A stretch of 64,000 nucleotides of DNA from Hyphomicrobiales bacterium. Lineage in GTDB: Bacteria; Pseudomonadota; Alphaproteobacteria; Rhizobiales; Rhizobiaceae. Positions 48,754-58,549 of the stretch are shown piece after piece. A program made the position numbers and the translations under genes. Position 1 is the first letter of the stretch; each line of letters starts with the position of its first letter. A model generated the notes under the pieces. The model was not told the DNA's origin, searched no databases, and saw only the letters and a list, made by a program, of their open reading frames with translations. The stretch lies in the NCBI GenBank assembly GCA_900466005.1, contig UEGQ01000003.1, forward strand, positions 62,001-126,000, written 5' to 3'.

Positions 48754-49857
48754 ATGAGCACCGCTTCCGTACCCCTTCCGAACTGGATCAACTACGCGCT
48801 GCTGCCGCTGATCAACCTCATTCTCGCCTTTCTGGTCTCCGGTCTCGTCGTCTGGATAATCGGTGAAAATCCTTATGACGCCCTGGTGCTGATGCTCCAG
48901 GGTGCGCTCGGCCGCGGCGAGGGTATCGGTTTTACCCTGTTTTACGCCACCAACTTCATCTTCACGGGCCTTTCCGTCGCCGTCGCCTATCATGCCGGCC
49001 TCTTCAACATCGGGTCGGAAGGCCAGGCCTATGTCGGTGGACTTGGTGCAGCTCTTGCGGCACTTGCGCTCGATCGCTACGTGCCCTGGTACGTGACGAT
49101 GCCGTTCGCAGTGGCCGCAGCCGCCGTCTTCGGCGCCGCCTGGGCCTTCATTCCTGCCTGGTTGCAGGCCAAGCGTGGCAGCCATATCGTCATCACCACG
49201 ATTATGTTCAACTTCATCGGCGCGGCGCTGATGGTCTATCTGCTGGTCAACGTGCTGATCGTGCCCGGCAAGATGGCACCGGAAACGAGGACCTTTCTCC
49301 CGGGCGGACAGCTGCCGAAGCTTGACTGGCTGATGGCCCTGTTCGGATTGAAGCTCGGCCCGGCACCTTTCAACGTCTCGTTCCTGATTGCGCTGGTGAT
49401 GGGCGCGGTGGTCTGGGTGCTGATCTGGCGCACCAAGTTCGGCTACGAGATGCGAACCCTCGGAATCAGCCGATCGGCCGCCGCCTATGCCGGCATTCCA
49501 TACGTGAAGATCGTCGTCATCACCATGCTGATTTCCGGCGGACTTGCCGGCATGATGGCGCTCAATCCGGTCATGGGGGCGTCGGCCCGCCTGCAGGTCG
49601 AATTTGTCGGCGGCGCCGGCTTTGTCGGGATCGCCGTTTCGCTGATGGGGCGCAACCATCCTGTCGGCATCGTGCTTGCAGCTATCCTGTTCGGTGTTCT
49701 CTATCAGGGAGGCGCCGAACTATCCTTCGATATGCCGAACATTACCCGCGACATGATCGTCGTCATCCAGGGTCTTGTGATCCTATTCGCTGGTGCACTC
49801 GAATACATGTTCCGGCCGGCGATCGTCCGCATCTATCAGCAACTGGCGAGAGGTTGA
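48754..49857 (+). CDS. Nucleoside ABC transporter permease 1
   Basis: A 367-residue BPD_transp_2 (RbsC/NupP-like) permease with about ten hydrophobic segments. YHAGLFNIGSEGQAYVGGL is the motif of the first permease of BMP-type systems. ATG 48754 overlaps no neighbour and follows GAGGTTGAG. It should pair with the next permease in the membrane. Confidence 0.93.
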   Translation: MSTASVPLPNWINYALLPLINLILAFLVSGLVVWIIGENPYDALVLMLQGALGRGEGIGFTLFYATNFIFTGLSVAVAYHAGLFNIGSEGQAYVGGLGAALAALALDRYVPWYVTMPFAVAAAAVFGAAWAFIPAWLQAKRGSHIVITTIMFNFIGAALMVYLLVNVLIVPGKMAPETRTFLPGGQLPKLDWLMALFGLKLGPAPFNVSFLIALVMGAVVWVLIWRTKFGYEMRTLGISRSAAAYAGIPYVKIVVITMLISGGLAGMMALNPVMGASARLQVEFVGGAGFVGIAVSLMGRNHPVGIVLAAILFGVLYQGGAELSFDMPNITRDMIVVIQGLVILFAGALEYMFRPAIVRIYQQLARG

Positions 49858-49868
49858 GGGCTGCTGCC

Positions 49869-50840
49869 ATGGATTACTTCGATATTCTCGTCAGCATTCT
49901 CGGCTCGACGGTCCGTCTCTCCATCCCGCTGATCTTCACGGCACTCGCCGGACTGTTCTCCGAACGCGCAGGCGTGTTCGACATCGGGCTCGAAGGCAAG
50001 ATGCTCGCCGCGGCATTTGCCTCGGCGACGGCTGCCTATGCAACCGGTTCACCCTGGGTCGGCCTCGCTTGTGGGATCGCCGTGTCGCTCGCCTTCTCGC
50101 TGGTGCACGGTTTCGCGTCGATCACCAATCGCGGCAACCAGATCGTCTCGGGCGTGGCGATCAATTTCGCGGCCGCAGGTCTGACGGCCGTTCTCGGCCA
50201 AGCCTGGTTCCGGCAGGGTGGTCGCACGCCCGGCCTGCCCGCTGACGCCCGCTTCGGACCGATCGCGCTTCCGGGCGCCGATGCGCTCCGCGACGTGCCG
50301 TTCGCAGGGCCGATCTATGCGAACGTGATCTCCGGTAACAATCTGCTGACCTATCTCGCCTTCCTGGCTGTCCCGCTCTCCTGGTGGGTCCTCTACCGCA
50401 CGCGCTTCGGTTTGCGCCTGCGCGCCGTCGGCGAGAACCCAGGCGCCGTTGACACGGCCGGTATCTCGGTGACCTGGTTGCGCTACCGCGCCGTGCTCGT
50501 CGCCGGCTTCCTCTGTGGCTTCTCGGGCACGTATCTGGCGATCGCGCAGTCGGCGGCCTTCATCAACAACATGTCGGCCGGCAAGGGCTATATCGCCCTT
50601 GCAGCGCTGATCTTCGCCAAGTGGCGACCTGTGCCTGTCATGCTGGCCTGCCTCCTCTTCGGCTTCCTCGATGCGCTCGCGAACTTCATGCAGGGCAAGT
50701 CGGTCCCGGGGATCGGCGAGGTGCCGGTTCAGATATTCCAGGCACTGCCCTATATCCTGACCTGCGTGCTGCTCGCCGGTCTTATCGGCTCGGCGAATCC
50801 GCCGAAGGCCGGCGGCGTGCCCTATGTGAAGGAGCGTTGA
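49869..50840 (+). CDS. Nucleoside ABC transporter permease 2
   Basis: A 323-residue BPD_transp_2 permease. ERAGVFDIGLEGKMLAAAF is the counterpart of the first permease's motif, and RFGLRLRAVGENPGAVDTAG is the cytoplasmic coupling loop. ATG 49869 follows GAGG six bases upstream. cdd starts one base after its stop, so uptake and deamination are in one transcript. Confidence 0.93.
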   Translation: MDYFDILVSILGSTVRLSIPLIFTALAGLFSERAGVFDIGLEGKMLAAAFASATAAYATGSPWVGLACGIAVSLAFSLVHGFASITNRGNQIVSGVAINFAAAGLTAVLGQAWFRQGGRTPGLPADARFGPIALPGADALRDVPFAGPIYANVISGNNLLTYLAFLAVPLSWWVLYRTRFGLRLRAVGENPGAVDTAGISVTWLRYRAVLVAGFLCGFSGTYLAIAQSAAFINNMSAGKGYIALAALIFAKWRPVPVMLACLLFGFLDALANFMQGKSVPGIGEVPVQIFQALPYILTCVLLAGLIGSANPPKAGGVPYVKER

Positions 50841-50841
50841 G

Positions 50842-51234
50842 ATGTCCAGGGAACTCTTCGAGGCTGCCCGCGATGCGATGAGGTTGGCGCATGCGCCCTA
50901 TTCGAAGTTTCCGGTCGGCGCAGCGATCCGCGCCGACGATGGGAAGGTCTATGCAGGTGCGAATATCGAGAATCTCTCCTTTCCCCAGGGCTGGTGTGCC
51001 GAACCGACGGCAATCGGTTGCATGATCATGGGCGGCGGCAGGAAGATCGTCGAGATGGCGGTCATCGCCGAAAAGCTGGCGCTTTGCCCACCCTGCGGCG
51101 GCTGTCGTCAGAAGATCGCCGAATTCGCCGGACCCGAAACCCGCATCTATCTCTGCGATGACGGCGGTGTGCAGAAGACGCTGACCATGGACGAACTCCT
51201 GCCCTTTGCCTTTAGGACGGAGAGCCTTGGATGA
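50842..51234 (+). CDS. cdd: Cytidine deaminase
   Basis: A 130-residue tetramer-type cytidine deaminase that converts (deoxy)cytidine to (deoxy)uridine. The zinc site is C-A-E at Cys52-Glu54 and P-C-G-G-C at Cys85/Cys88; Glu54 is the proton shuttle. N-terminal APYSKFPVGAAI binds the sugar. The stop overlaps the start of the phosphorylase gene (ATGA). Confidence 0.95.
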   Translation: MSRELFEAARDAMRLAHAPYSKFPVGAAIRADDGKVYAGANIENLSFPQGWCAEPTAIGCMIMGGGRKIVEMAVIAEKLALCPPCGGCRQKIAEFAGPETRIYLCDDGGVQKTLTMDELLPFAFRTESLG

Positions 51235-52046
51235 GGGATGTCATCGATCTCCTTGTCGAGAGACTGAATGGCCTGATGCCGCGTCATGGCATCGTTCTCG
51301 GCTCCGGTCTCGGCTCGCTCGTGGACGAGGTCGCCGATCCGGTGCGCATTTCATACAGTGATCTTCCGGGTTTTCCGATGAGCGGCGTTTCGGGTCATGC
51401 CGGCGAATTGGTGGCGGGTTGGCTGGACCGTGTCCCTGTGATCATGCTCGCCGGACGCGTCCATTACTACGAGAAGGGTGATGCCGGTGCGATGCGCCTG
51501 CCCATCCAGGTCTTGAAGGGCTTGGGAGTTCAGTCGCTGATCCTCACCAACGCCGCTGGATCGCTGCGGGAGGATCTGCCGCCGGGCTCGGTGATGCAGA
51601 TCATAGATCACATCAATTTCTCCGGCCGAAATCCATTGATCGGCGAGGCGAGTGACGAACGCTTCGTCGGAATGACATCCGCCTATGACGCTGAACTCGC
51701 CGCGGCAATGCGCAACGCGGCAGCCGCCGTCGGCGTCCCGCTCGCAAGCGGCGTCTATATGTGGTTCTCTGGCCCGAGCTTCGAAACGCCGGCGGAAATC
51801 CGCATGGCGCGGATACTCGGCGCCGACGCCGTCGGGATGTCCACCGTGCCGGAAGTGATCCTCGCCCGCTTTTTCGGCTTGCGTGTCGCTGCGGCGTCGG
51901 TGATCACCAACTACGGTGCCGGCATGACGGGTGCTGAACTCAGCCATGAAGAAACCAAGGATATGGCGCCGATCGGCGGCAGGCGACTAGCGGCAGTACT
52001 AAAGGCGATGATCGCAAGCGAAGGAGCTGATCTTGGAAATCCATGA
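51231..52046 (+). CDS. Purine nucleoside phosphorylase
   Basis: A 271-residue trimeric-type purine nucleoside phosphorylase (PunA/XapA class) that splits purine (deoxy)nucleosides with phosphate. LGSGLGSLVDEV (about 20-31) binds phosphate, and HYYEKGDAGAMRLPI and LTNAAGSLREDLPPGSVM are family signatures. Ends GAGMTGAELSHEE, contacting the base. It overlaps cdd by 4 bp and deoC by 14 bp. Whether it prefers inosine/guanosine or also xanthosine is not readable. Confidence 0.93.
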   Translation: MRDVIDLLVERLNGLMPRHGIVLGSGLGSLVDEVADPVRISYSDLPGFPMSGVSGHAGELVAGWLDRVPVIMLAGRVHYYEKGDAGAMRLPIQVLKGLGVQSLILTNAAGSLREDLPPGSVMQIIDHINFSGRNPLIGEASDERFVGMTSAYDAELAAAMRNAAAAVGVPLASGVYMWFSGPSFETPAEIRMARILGADAVGMSTVPEVILARFFGLRVAAASVITNYGAGMTGAELSHEETKDMAPIGGRRLAAVLKAMIASEGADLGNP

Positions 52047-52806
52047 ACTGAGAGCGAATGCGGCCGTCGCGTTGTCCTTGCTGGACCTGACGAACCTCAA
52101 GGATGACTGCACGCCGCAGGCGATAGTCGAGCTCTGCACCAAGGCGCAGACGGCATATGGCCACACCGCGGCCATCTGCATTTGGCCACGCTTCGTGGCT
52201 CAGGCGCGTGCGATTCTTGGTGCAGACAACCCGGTCAGGATCGCGACCGTCGTCAATTTTCCGTCCGGCGAACTTTCTGTTGCCGAGGTGGTGGCCGAGA
52301 CGGCGGACGCCATTGATGACGGCGCGGACGAGATCGACCTCGTCATCCCCTATCGCGCGTTGATCGCCGGCAACGAGGCTGCGGTGACGGAGATGGCCAC
52401 GGCCATTCGGGCCGCCTGCGGCGAGCGTGCGCTTCTCAAGGTGATCCTGGAAACAGGAGAGCTAAAGGAGGCGAGCCTCATACGCCGTGCATCGGAGCTT
52501 GCGATTGCCGCAGGGGCCGATTTCATCAAGACATCAACGGGCAAGGTCGCCGTGAATGCCACATTGGAGGCCGCTGACATCATGTTGCTCGCCATCCGTG
52601 ACAGCCGGAGCAGGGTAGGTTTCAAGCCGGCGGGCGGAATTTCGAGCGTTGCCGATGCGGCGCTTTACCTGCGGCATGCGCGGACCATCATGGGGGACGA
52701 CTGGGTCATGCCGTCGACCTTCCGGTTCGGGGCGTCGGGGCTTCTGGATGACATTCTCTCGATCCTCGGCGAGGGCAAGCCCCTTGAAGAAAGGGCGGGG
52801 TACTGA
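52033..52806 (+). CDS. deoC: Deoxyribose-phosphate aldolase
   Basis: A 257-residue class I aldolase that cleaves 2-deoxyribose 5-phosphate to glyceraldehyde 3-phosphate and acetaldehyde. The Schiff-base Lys is in FIKTSTGK (Lys166), with Asp102 in DEIDLVIP and Lys136 in LLKVILETGEL. The start is TTG 52033: AAGGAG lies six bases upstream, and no ATG occurs near the N-terminus. It lies inside the 3' end of the phosphorylase gene (14-bp overlap). Confidence 0.94.
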   Translation: MEIHELRANAAVALSLLDLTNLKDDCTPQAIVELCTKAQTAYGHTAAICIWPRFVAQARAILGADNPVRIATVVNFPSGELSVAEVVAETADAIDDGADEIDLVIPYRALIAGNEAAVTEMATAIRAACGERALLKVILETGELKEASLIRRASELAIAAGADFIKTSTGKVAVNATLEAADIMLLAIRDSRSRVGFKPAGGISSVADAALYLRHARTIMGDDWVMPSTFRFGASGLLDDILSILGEGKPLEERAGY

Positions 52807-52809
52807 CGG

Positions 52810-54120
52810 ATGCTGCCTCAGGAAATTATTCGCCGCAAGCGCGACGGCGCCGTGCTGACGAGCGGAGAGATATCGGAATTCATCGCCGCTCTCAGCAATG
52901 ACACCTTGTCGGAAGGCCAGATTGCCGCTTTCGCCATGGCGGTCTTCTTCCGCGGTATGACGGCGGAAGAGATCGTTGCTCTGACGATCGCGATGCGCGA
53001 CTCGGGTGAGGTCCTCGCCTGGCCCGAAGTGGGGCGACCGATCGCCGACAAGCATTCGACCGGGGGTGTCGGCGACAACGTATCGCTGATGCTTGCGCCG
53101 ATCGCAGCCGCTTGTGGTCTTGCGGTCCCGATGATTTCCGGACGTGGCCTTGGACATACGGGCGGTACGCTCGACAAACTGCAGTCGATTCCGGGCTACC
53201 AGGTCATGCCGGATGCCGCCACGTTCCACCGTACGGTGGAAGAGGTCGGCTGCGCGATCATCGGCCAGACCGGCGACCTCGCCCCTGCGGACCGGCGGCT
53301 TTACGCCATACGCGACGTGACGGCGACGGTCGAATCCGTGCCGCTCATCACGGCGTCGATCCTGTCGAAGAAACTGGCGGCGGGACTCCAAACGCTGGTG
53401 CTCGATGTCAAGGTCGGCAACGGCGCCTTCATGACGAGTCTCGCTGAGGCCGAGGAACTCGCAAGCTCTCTCGTGCGTGTCGCTAATGGTGCCGGCCTCA
53501 AGACATCGGCCTTGCTGACAGACATGAACGAGCCACTCGCAGACTGTGCCGGCAACGCGATCGAGGTTCGCAACTGTGTCGACTTCCTGCTGGGACGGAA
53601 GGCGGGCACAAGGCTCGAGACGGTGACGTTGGCCCTGGCTGCGGAGATGCTGGTCAACGCAGGCCTGGCACCCGATGCTGCGACGGCGGAGACGAGTTGC
53701 CGCGGCGCGCTTTATTCGGGAAGAGCCGCGGAGGTCTTTGGCAGGATGGTCCGCGCACTGGGCGGGCCTGCCGATTTCATCGAGCGGTCGGATGTCCATC
53801 TGCCTGCAGCCGCCATCGAAATCCCGGTCTTGGCCGCCCGGGAGGGGTGGATATCAACCTGCGATACACGCGCAATCGGCCTTGCTGTCGTTGCACTCGG
53901 TGGCGGCCGTACCAAACCCTCTGACTCGATTGATCCCCGCGTCGGGCTGAGCGGCTTGCTGCCGATCGGCACACGGGTGTCGAAGGGAGACATGATCGCG
54001 ACCGTCCATGCCGCTGATCACGACAGCGGTGAACGTGCGGCCCAGACGGTGCAGGCAAGTTATGCCATTGCGCAGGAGGATCCGCCCACGAGGCCCGTCA
54101 TTCTGAAAAGGATGGCATAG
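52810..54120 (+). CDS. deoA: Thymidine phosphorylase
   Basis: A 436-residue pyrimidine nucleoside phosphorylase. [17 protein letters not shown] (about 82-98) and [15 protein letters not shown] (about 112-126) are the phosphate-site and family signatures. It releases thymine or uracil and deoxyribose 1-phosphate, which DeoB converts for DeoC. The start is 3 bp after the deoC stop. It is the last plus-strand gene of the salvage cluster. Confidence 0.95.
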   Translation: MLPQEIIRRKRDGAVLTSGEISEFIAALSNDTLSEGQIAAFAMAVFFRGMTAEEIVALTIAMRDSGEVLAWPEVGRPIADKHSTGGVGDNVSLMLAPIAAACGLAVPMISGRGLGHTGGTLDKLQSIPGYQVMPDAATFHRTVEEVGCAIIGQTGDLAPADRRLYAIRDVTATVESVPLITASILSKKLAAGLQTLVLDVKVGNGAFMTSLAEAEELASSLVRVANGAGLKTSALLTDMNEPLADCAGNAIEVRNCVDFLLGRKAGTRLETVTLALAAEMLVNAGLAPDAATAETSCRGALYSGRAAEVFGRMVRALGGPADFIERSDVHLPAAAIEIPVLAAREGWISTCDTRAIGLAVVALGGGRTKPSDSIDPRVGLSGLLPIGTRVSKGDMIATVHAADHDSGERAAQTVQASYAIAQEDPPTRPVILKRMA

Positions 54121-54143
54121 GCTTTCGGTGTCTCGACCGGCGG

Positions 54144-54671
54144 TCAACGAGCCATGATCAATGATCGGCGCTCCGCCTTGTAGCTGCTCAGGCGACTGAG
54201 GAAACTCATCCCGATCAGCGTGGCGGAGAGTGCATCGTCGCGCAGCACGAGGGCTTCAACGTCCTCGACCTTGATTGAGCCGACCTCGACACGTCTCAGC
54301 TTGATGACTGCTGCCTCGCTCCGGCCGTTCGCCGTGTTCACCGAATAGCGGAAATCAAGGGAGGCGGCGCTGTAGCCGAGACGGCGCGCAGTGCTTTCGT
54401 TGATTGCGACAGCGGACGCGCCGGTGTCGACCATCCCCTCGACCGGTTTTCCGTTGAGCTTGAAGAGGCCACGATAATGACCCGCGGCATCTGCCTTCAG
54501 GACCGATGTGCCGGGCGAAAGGGTCGCGTTCTTGACGGAGGCCATTTCGCTCGCCGCGGGTTCGTTCTCGAGTTTCTTCTGCCAGCTCTCGAAGGAAGAC
54601 GACATCTGCAGGGCGACGACACCCGAGAGAAACACGAACATCAAACTGCGCATCAGCATGCTTGTCACCAT
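54144..54671 (-). CDS. Retropepsin-like aspartic protease, membrane-anchored
   Basis: A 175-residue protein of the single-domain retropepsin-like group found in alphaproteobacteria (TIGR02281 type). A membrane segment (about 8-23) is followed by the protease domain with DTGAS at 82-86 and the hydrophobic GMSFLSRL near the end that mirrors the second retropepsin motif. It should act as a dimer in the periplasm. ATG 54671 is chosen; a TTG 12 codons earlier lacks a ribosome site. It sits between the two converging halves of the salvage cluster with no evident link to it. Confidence 0.85.
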   Translation of the reverse strand: MVTSMLMRSLMFVFLSGVVALQMSSSFESWQKKLENEPAASEMASVKNATLSPGTSVLKADAAGHYRGLFKLNGKPVEGMVDTGASAVAINESTARRLGYSAASLDFRYSVNTANGRSEAAVIKLRRVEVGSIKVEDVEALVLRDDALSATLIGMSFLSRLSSYKAERRSLIMAR

Positions 54672-54747
54672 TCTCGTGATTCCACGATGGAACCGGAATG
54701 GTCGCAAGTGTTCGTGAAGTCGGTTGAAGAACTGGCTAACACGCCGA

Positions 54748-54788
54748 CGAAAAGCGGCCGCCGGAGAAGTCCAGGCGGCCGCTTTTCG
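54748..54788 (-). terminator. Terminator of upp (near-symmetric)
   Basis: A perfect 15-bp stem, CGAAAAGCGGCCGCC (54748-54762) with its complement at 54774-54788 and an 11-base loop. The stem starts with AAAA and ends with TTTT, so it can work in both directions. It lies 27 bp past the upp stop. Confidence 0.8.
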
Positions 54789-54814
54789 GTCCGATGGTTA
54801 AGTTTTGTCTAATT

Positions 54815-55444
54815 CTACTTCGTTCCGTACATCCGGTCGCCGGCATCGCCCAGTCCCGGTACGATATATCCCTTCTCGTTCAGGTGGCTGTCGATCGCCG
54901 CGGTGAAGACTGGTACGTCCGGATGCGCTTCACGAAAGTTCTTGATCCCTTCGGGCGCTGCAAGAAGGCAGAGGAAACGGATATTGTGGGCGCCGCGTTC
55001 CTTCAGCTTGTCGATAGCGGCGATCGAGGAATTTCCGGTGGCGAGCATGGGGTCGACGACGATGATCAGTCGCTCCGCGATGTCCTCCGGGGCCTTGAAG
55101 TAGTATTCCACCGGCTGCAGCGTCTCGTGGTCGCGGTAGACGCCGATATGCGAGACGCGGGCGGACGGCACGAGTTCGAGCATACCCTCCAGCAAGCCGT
55201 TGCCGGCGCGCAGGATGGAGGCGAACACCAGCTTCTTGCCTTCGAGAATAGGCGACTCCATTTCGGCCAGCGGCGTCTCGATCGTCTCCATCTTCAGTTC
55301 GAGATCGCGTGTGACCTCATAGCAGAGCAGTGTGGAGATCTCGCGCAGCAGCCGGCGGAAGCTCCCCGTAGACGTCTCCTTACGGCGCATGATGGTCAGC
55401 TTGTGCTGCACGAGCGGGTGATCGATGACTTTGACGCCGTCCAT
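54815..55444 (-). CDS. upp: Uracil phosphoribosyltransferase
   Basis: A 209-residue enzyme that makes UMP from uracil and PRPP. The PRPP-binding loop is [11 protein letters not shown] (about 130-140), with [10 protein letters not shown] and the C-terminal [13 protein letters not shown], which closes over uracil. ATG 55444 follows GAGAAGG; a 15-codon longer frame is rejected. It lies 160 bp downstream of add and ends in a strong terminator. Confidence 0.96.
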   Translation of the reverse strand: MDGVKVIDHPLVQHKLTIMRRKETSTGSFRRLLREISTLLCYEVTRDLELKMETIETPLAEMESPILEGKKLVFASILRAGNGLLEGMLELVPSARVSHIGVYRDHETLQPVEYYFKAPEDIAERLIIVVDPMLATGNSSIAAIDKLKERGAHNIRFLCLLAAPEGIKNFREAHPDVPVFTAAIDSHLNEKGYIVPGLGDAGDRMYGTK

Positions 55445-55603
55445 GGTTGTGCCTTCTCTTACTGTCTTGCGCATCAGACTGTTTTCCACGTTCCAGGCAC
55501 GCGCCGCAAGGGGAGTGCGACGTTTTGGAAGATCATCCCCAGCTGCAGCCGGCCGATCGCGCGGAATTGCTCGTGGGGACGCGGCACGGCGGTTTCGCAG
55601 GTG

Positions 55604-56596
55604 CTACTCGCGTGTCATGGGGGTGGGCTCGAGTTGCGCCAGGAGAACCTTGCGCGTTTCTTCGTCGACGAAGGCAGCCTCGATCGCGGTCTGCGTCATC
55701 GCGTTGATTTCCCCGTCCGTGAAGCCCATTACGCGCGACGCGGTCTCGTATTCCTGCACGAGCGACGTGTGGAAGAACGGTGGGTCGTCGGAATTCAAGG
55801 TGACGCGGACACCAGCGTTGACGAATTCCCGCAAGGGATGGCTGTCGTAGTCCGGGAAGACCTTGAGCGCGATGTTCGAGCCGGGACAGACCTCCAGGAC
55901 TGTACCCAGGTCAGCGAGCCTCTTCACGAGATCGGGCTCCTCGATCGCCCGGACGCCATGGCCGATGCGGGTCGGCCGGACGATGTCCAGAGCGTCTGCG
56001 ACGCTGAAGGCGCCGCAGAGTTCTCCGGCGTGAATAGTGATGCCGAGTCCGGCCTCGCGCGCGATGTCAAAGGCAGGAGCGTAGTCGGCGACCCGACCCA
56101 TGCGTTCTTCGCCTGCCATGTTGAAACCCGTGACGAGCGGATGATCGAGCTTCGCGGCAAATTTCGCGCGGCTGACAACATTTTCAGGGCCGAGATGGCG
56201 CTCACCGACGATGATCATCCGGCATTCGATGCCGGTCTTCTCCTTGGCCAACCGAATGCCGGCAGCCAAGCCTTCGATATAGTCCAATGCCGGCAGTCCG
56301 ACGGCCTCGCCGTGATCCGGCGAAATGAAGAGCTCGCTGTAGATCGTGTTCGCCGCAGCAAGGTCCATCAGATAGGTTTCGGCGAGAAGAGCGTAGTCCT
56401 CCGCTGTGCGGAAGACGGAGGCAACCGCATCGTAGCAGGCGATGAAGCTCGTGAAATCGTTCCAGACATAGACACCTTCACGAATGAAGCCGTCCGTGTC
56501 GATGCCGTATTTTTCGGCCTGCGTAAGGGCTAGCGACGGCGGAGCCGCGCCTTCGATATGGCAGTGCAGCTCTGCCTTCTTAAGATGCAATGTCAA
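55604..56596 (-). CDS. add: Adenosine deaminase
   Basis: A 330-residue zinc enzyme converting (deoxy)adenosine to (deoxy)inosine. Zinc ligands are HCH (His11, His13), His in TIHAGE with the catalytic Glu, and Asp in LNSDDP; RIGHGV supplies the catalytic His. Some members of this fold act on adenine, but the neighbours favour adenosine. The ATG overlaps the deoB stop by four bases, so the two are coupled. Confidence 0.92.
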   Translation of the reverse strand: MTLHLKKAELHCHIEGAAPPSLALTQAEKYGIDTDGFIREGVYVWNDFTSFIACYDAVASVFRTAEDYALLAETYLMDLAAANTIYSELFISPDHGEAVGLPALDYIEGLAAGIRLAKEKTGIECRMIIVGERHLGPENVVSRAKFAAKLDHPLVTGFNMAGEERMGRVADYAPAFDIAREAGLGITIHAGELCGAFSVADALDIVRPTRIGHGVRAIEEPDLVKRLADLGTVLEVCPGSNIALKVFPDYDSHPLREFVNAGVRVTLNSDDPPFFHTSLVQEYETASRVMGFTDGEINAMTQTAIEAAFVDEETRKVLLAQLEPTPMTRE

Positions 56597-57813
56597 AGAA
56601 AACTCCGTCCGTGCCGTCCGGCAGGAATTCCGAGATGGGCGGCAACCGTCTCGCCGATGTCGCCGTAAGTACTGCGAATGCCGACCAGGCGCGACTTGAT
56701 GCCCGGGCCGAAAGCCATGATCGGCACGCGTTCGCGAGTGTGGTCTGTTCCCCGCCAGGTGGGGTCACAGCCGTGGTCGGCGGTGAGCACCACCATGTCG
56801 CCGGGGCGCAGTTTTCGATGAACCTCCGGCAGTCGTCGGTCGAACGCCTCGAGAGCGGCCGCATAGCCGGGTACATCCCGGCGATGCCCGTAGAGCATGT
56901 CGAAGTCGACGAAATTGGTGAAGACGAGATCGCCATCCCCGGCGCGATCCATGACGTCGAGTGTTGCGTCCATCAGCGCCATATTGCCGTTCGCCTTTGT
57001 AAGGTCGCTGACACCTTGATGGGCGAAGATGTCGCCGATCTTGCCGACGGCATGCACCTTTCCGCCTGCCTCCACGATTCGGTCGAGAAGCGTCGGCTCC
57101 GGCGGCGGCACCGAGAAGTCCCTGCGGTTGCCGGTTCGCACGAAGGTCGCCGATGTTTCGCCCACAAAAGGCCGCGCGATGACACGGCCGATGTTCAGCG
57201 CGTCGACGAGGTTGCGGACAATGCGGCAGAGCTTCAGCAGCCGTTCGAGGCCGAAGTGGCTCTCATGGGCGGCGATCTGGAACACAGAGTCCGTCGATGT
57301 GTAACAGATTGGCTTGCCGGTCCGGATGTGCTCCTCCCCGACGCGGGCAATAATCTCCGTTCCGGACGCGTGGCAATTTCCGAGAATGCCGGGTAGTTCC
57401 GCCTCCCGGCAAATCGCTTCGACCAGCTCCGGCGGAAAGGCATCGCCCTCGGACGGGAAGTAGCCCCAGTCGAACATTACCGGCGTGCCGGCGATTTCCC
57501 AGTGACCCGACGGCGTGTCCTTGCCGCGTGAAACCTCGCTGGCTCCGCCATGCAGCCCGAAGACGCGGTCCGGCATCGGCATCGCGGCCGGGGCCCGCCC
57601 GCTCGCCAGCTTCGCTATCGTCACCAACCCCAGCGACGACATATTGGGTAGCGAGAGTGGCCCTGAGCGCAAGCCCTTGCGGTCGCCGGCTCCTGCCGCA
57701 CAGAATTCAGCGATGTGTCCGAGTGTATTCGCACCGTCGTCACCGTAGTCGCGGGCGTCGGGTGCGCCGCCGACGCCGAAGGAATCGAGTACGAAAAGAA
57801 AAGCCCGTGCCAT
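56593..57813 (-). CDS. deoB: Phosphopentomutase
   Basis: A 406-residue alkaline-phosphatase-superfamily mutase that interconverts (deoxy)ribose 1- and 5-phosphates. The N-terminal [15 protein letters not shown] carries the first metal Asp. The phosphorylated Thr is in [10 protein letters not shown], the DHG metal site is [18 protein letters not shown], and [15 protein letters not shown] is another signature. It links DeoA and the purine phosphorylase to DeoC. A short palindrome lies about 60 bp upstream (57874-57892). Confidence 0.96.
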   Translation of the reverse strand: MARAFLFVLDSFGVGGAPDARDYGDDGANTLGHIAEFCAAGAGDRKGLRSGPLSLPNMSSLGLVTIAKLASGRAPAAMPMPDRVFGLHGGASEVSRGKDTPSGHWEIAGTPVMFDWGYFPSEGDAFPPELVEAICREAELPGILGNCHASGTEIIARVGEEHIRTGKPICYTSTDSVFQIAAHESHFGLERLLKLCRIVRNLVDALNIGRVIARPFVGETSATFVRTGNRRDFSVPPPEPTLLDRIVEAGGKVHAVGKIGDIFAHQGVSDLTKANGNMALMDATLDVMDRAGDGDLVFTNFVDFDMLYGHRRDVPGYAAALEAFDRRLPEVHRKLRPGDMVVLTADHGCDPTWRGTDHTRERVPIMAFGPGIKSRLVGIRSTYGDIGETVAAHLGIPAGRHGRSFL

Positions 57814-57928
57814 TGTCCACCCGAAGCTGCCGCGATCGACAGTCGAAATGCAGCAGAGAAAGCCTTGTATTCAAAGCGCATGCATAGCGCTTGAAGGGCG
57901 GCTTGGCAAATTACCCGCGGCGCTGCGC

Positions 57929-58549
57929 TCAACAATCGGAGCAGGTGATCTCGGTGCCGACGCGCTGGCGATAGTAGAAGTCCTTGCCGAGCGTAATGCT
58001 CTTGATCTCGCTGCCGGACATGTTCGGCAGGTACATGAGAAGCTCATGGGGGATGGTAAGTTCGGAATGGACGAGAAAAGTATCGGCAGAGAGCATGCTG
58101 GACGGTACGGAGATGGTATTGCCTGTAGCGTACGGAGTCGTTCCGTCGTTCGCCCATGACCACGCGACGGTCGCCTTGCTGCTGCTGTCGATCTTGATGC
58201 CGGTGACCTTAAGACTGAGGCCGCTTGCTCCGTAGGGCACGAAGATCGCCTGTGCCACATCGTCCATGGATGCAAGATAGGTCTTGTCGACATTTGTCTG
58301 GCGGGTAACGAGATCGGCTACGGCGCTTGCGGCATTGGTAACCTTCTTGTTGACGCTGAGGCCAATCGTCAGTTCGAAGGAGACGAGGTACACGAAGATG
58401 AGAAGCGGCATGAGAAGGGCGAACTCGACTGCGCCCATGCCGCTCTCATCGGCGGAAAAACGCCAGAATGCGCGGGTCAGACGCTGTGAGACCCTGCGGG
58501 CGAAGGAGGTGCGCGCGTGTTCCTTGCTGCAGTGGCCGGAAGCTTTCAC
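57929..58549 (-). CDS. TadE/TadF-like minor pilin
   Basis: A 206-residue TadE-like protein. The basic N-terminus is followed by DESGMGAVEFALLMPLLIFVY: a Gly then a Glu at position +5 fits cleavage by the CpaA-type prepilin peptidase, and the hydrophobic stretch (about 37-60) anchors it. The rest is an extracytoplasmic beta-rich domain with two Cys at the very end (CSDC). Such pseudopilins are needed for Flp pilus assembly. It overlaps the preceding TadE-type gene by four bases. Confidence 0.85.
   Translation of the reverse strand: MKASGHCSKEHARTSFARRVSQRLTRAFWRFSADESGMGAVEFALLMPLLIFVYLVSFELTIGLSVNKKVTNAASAVADLVTRQTNVDKTYLASMDDVAQAIFVPYGASGLSLKVTGIKIDSSSKATVAWSWANDGTTPYATGNTISVPSSMLSADTFLVHSELTIPHELLMYLPNMSGSEIKSITLGKDFYYRQRVGTEITCSDC

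Noticed and set aside
47127..48791. 554-codon antisense frame across the nucleoside ATPase gene
   Set aside because: Shadow of a well-recognised ABC gene; composition is unlike a protein.
54794..56533. 579-codon plus-strand frame over upp and add
   Set aside because: Both minus-strand genes are intact and recognised; the frame has no known motif.
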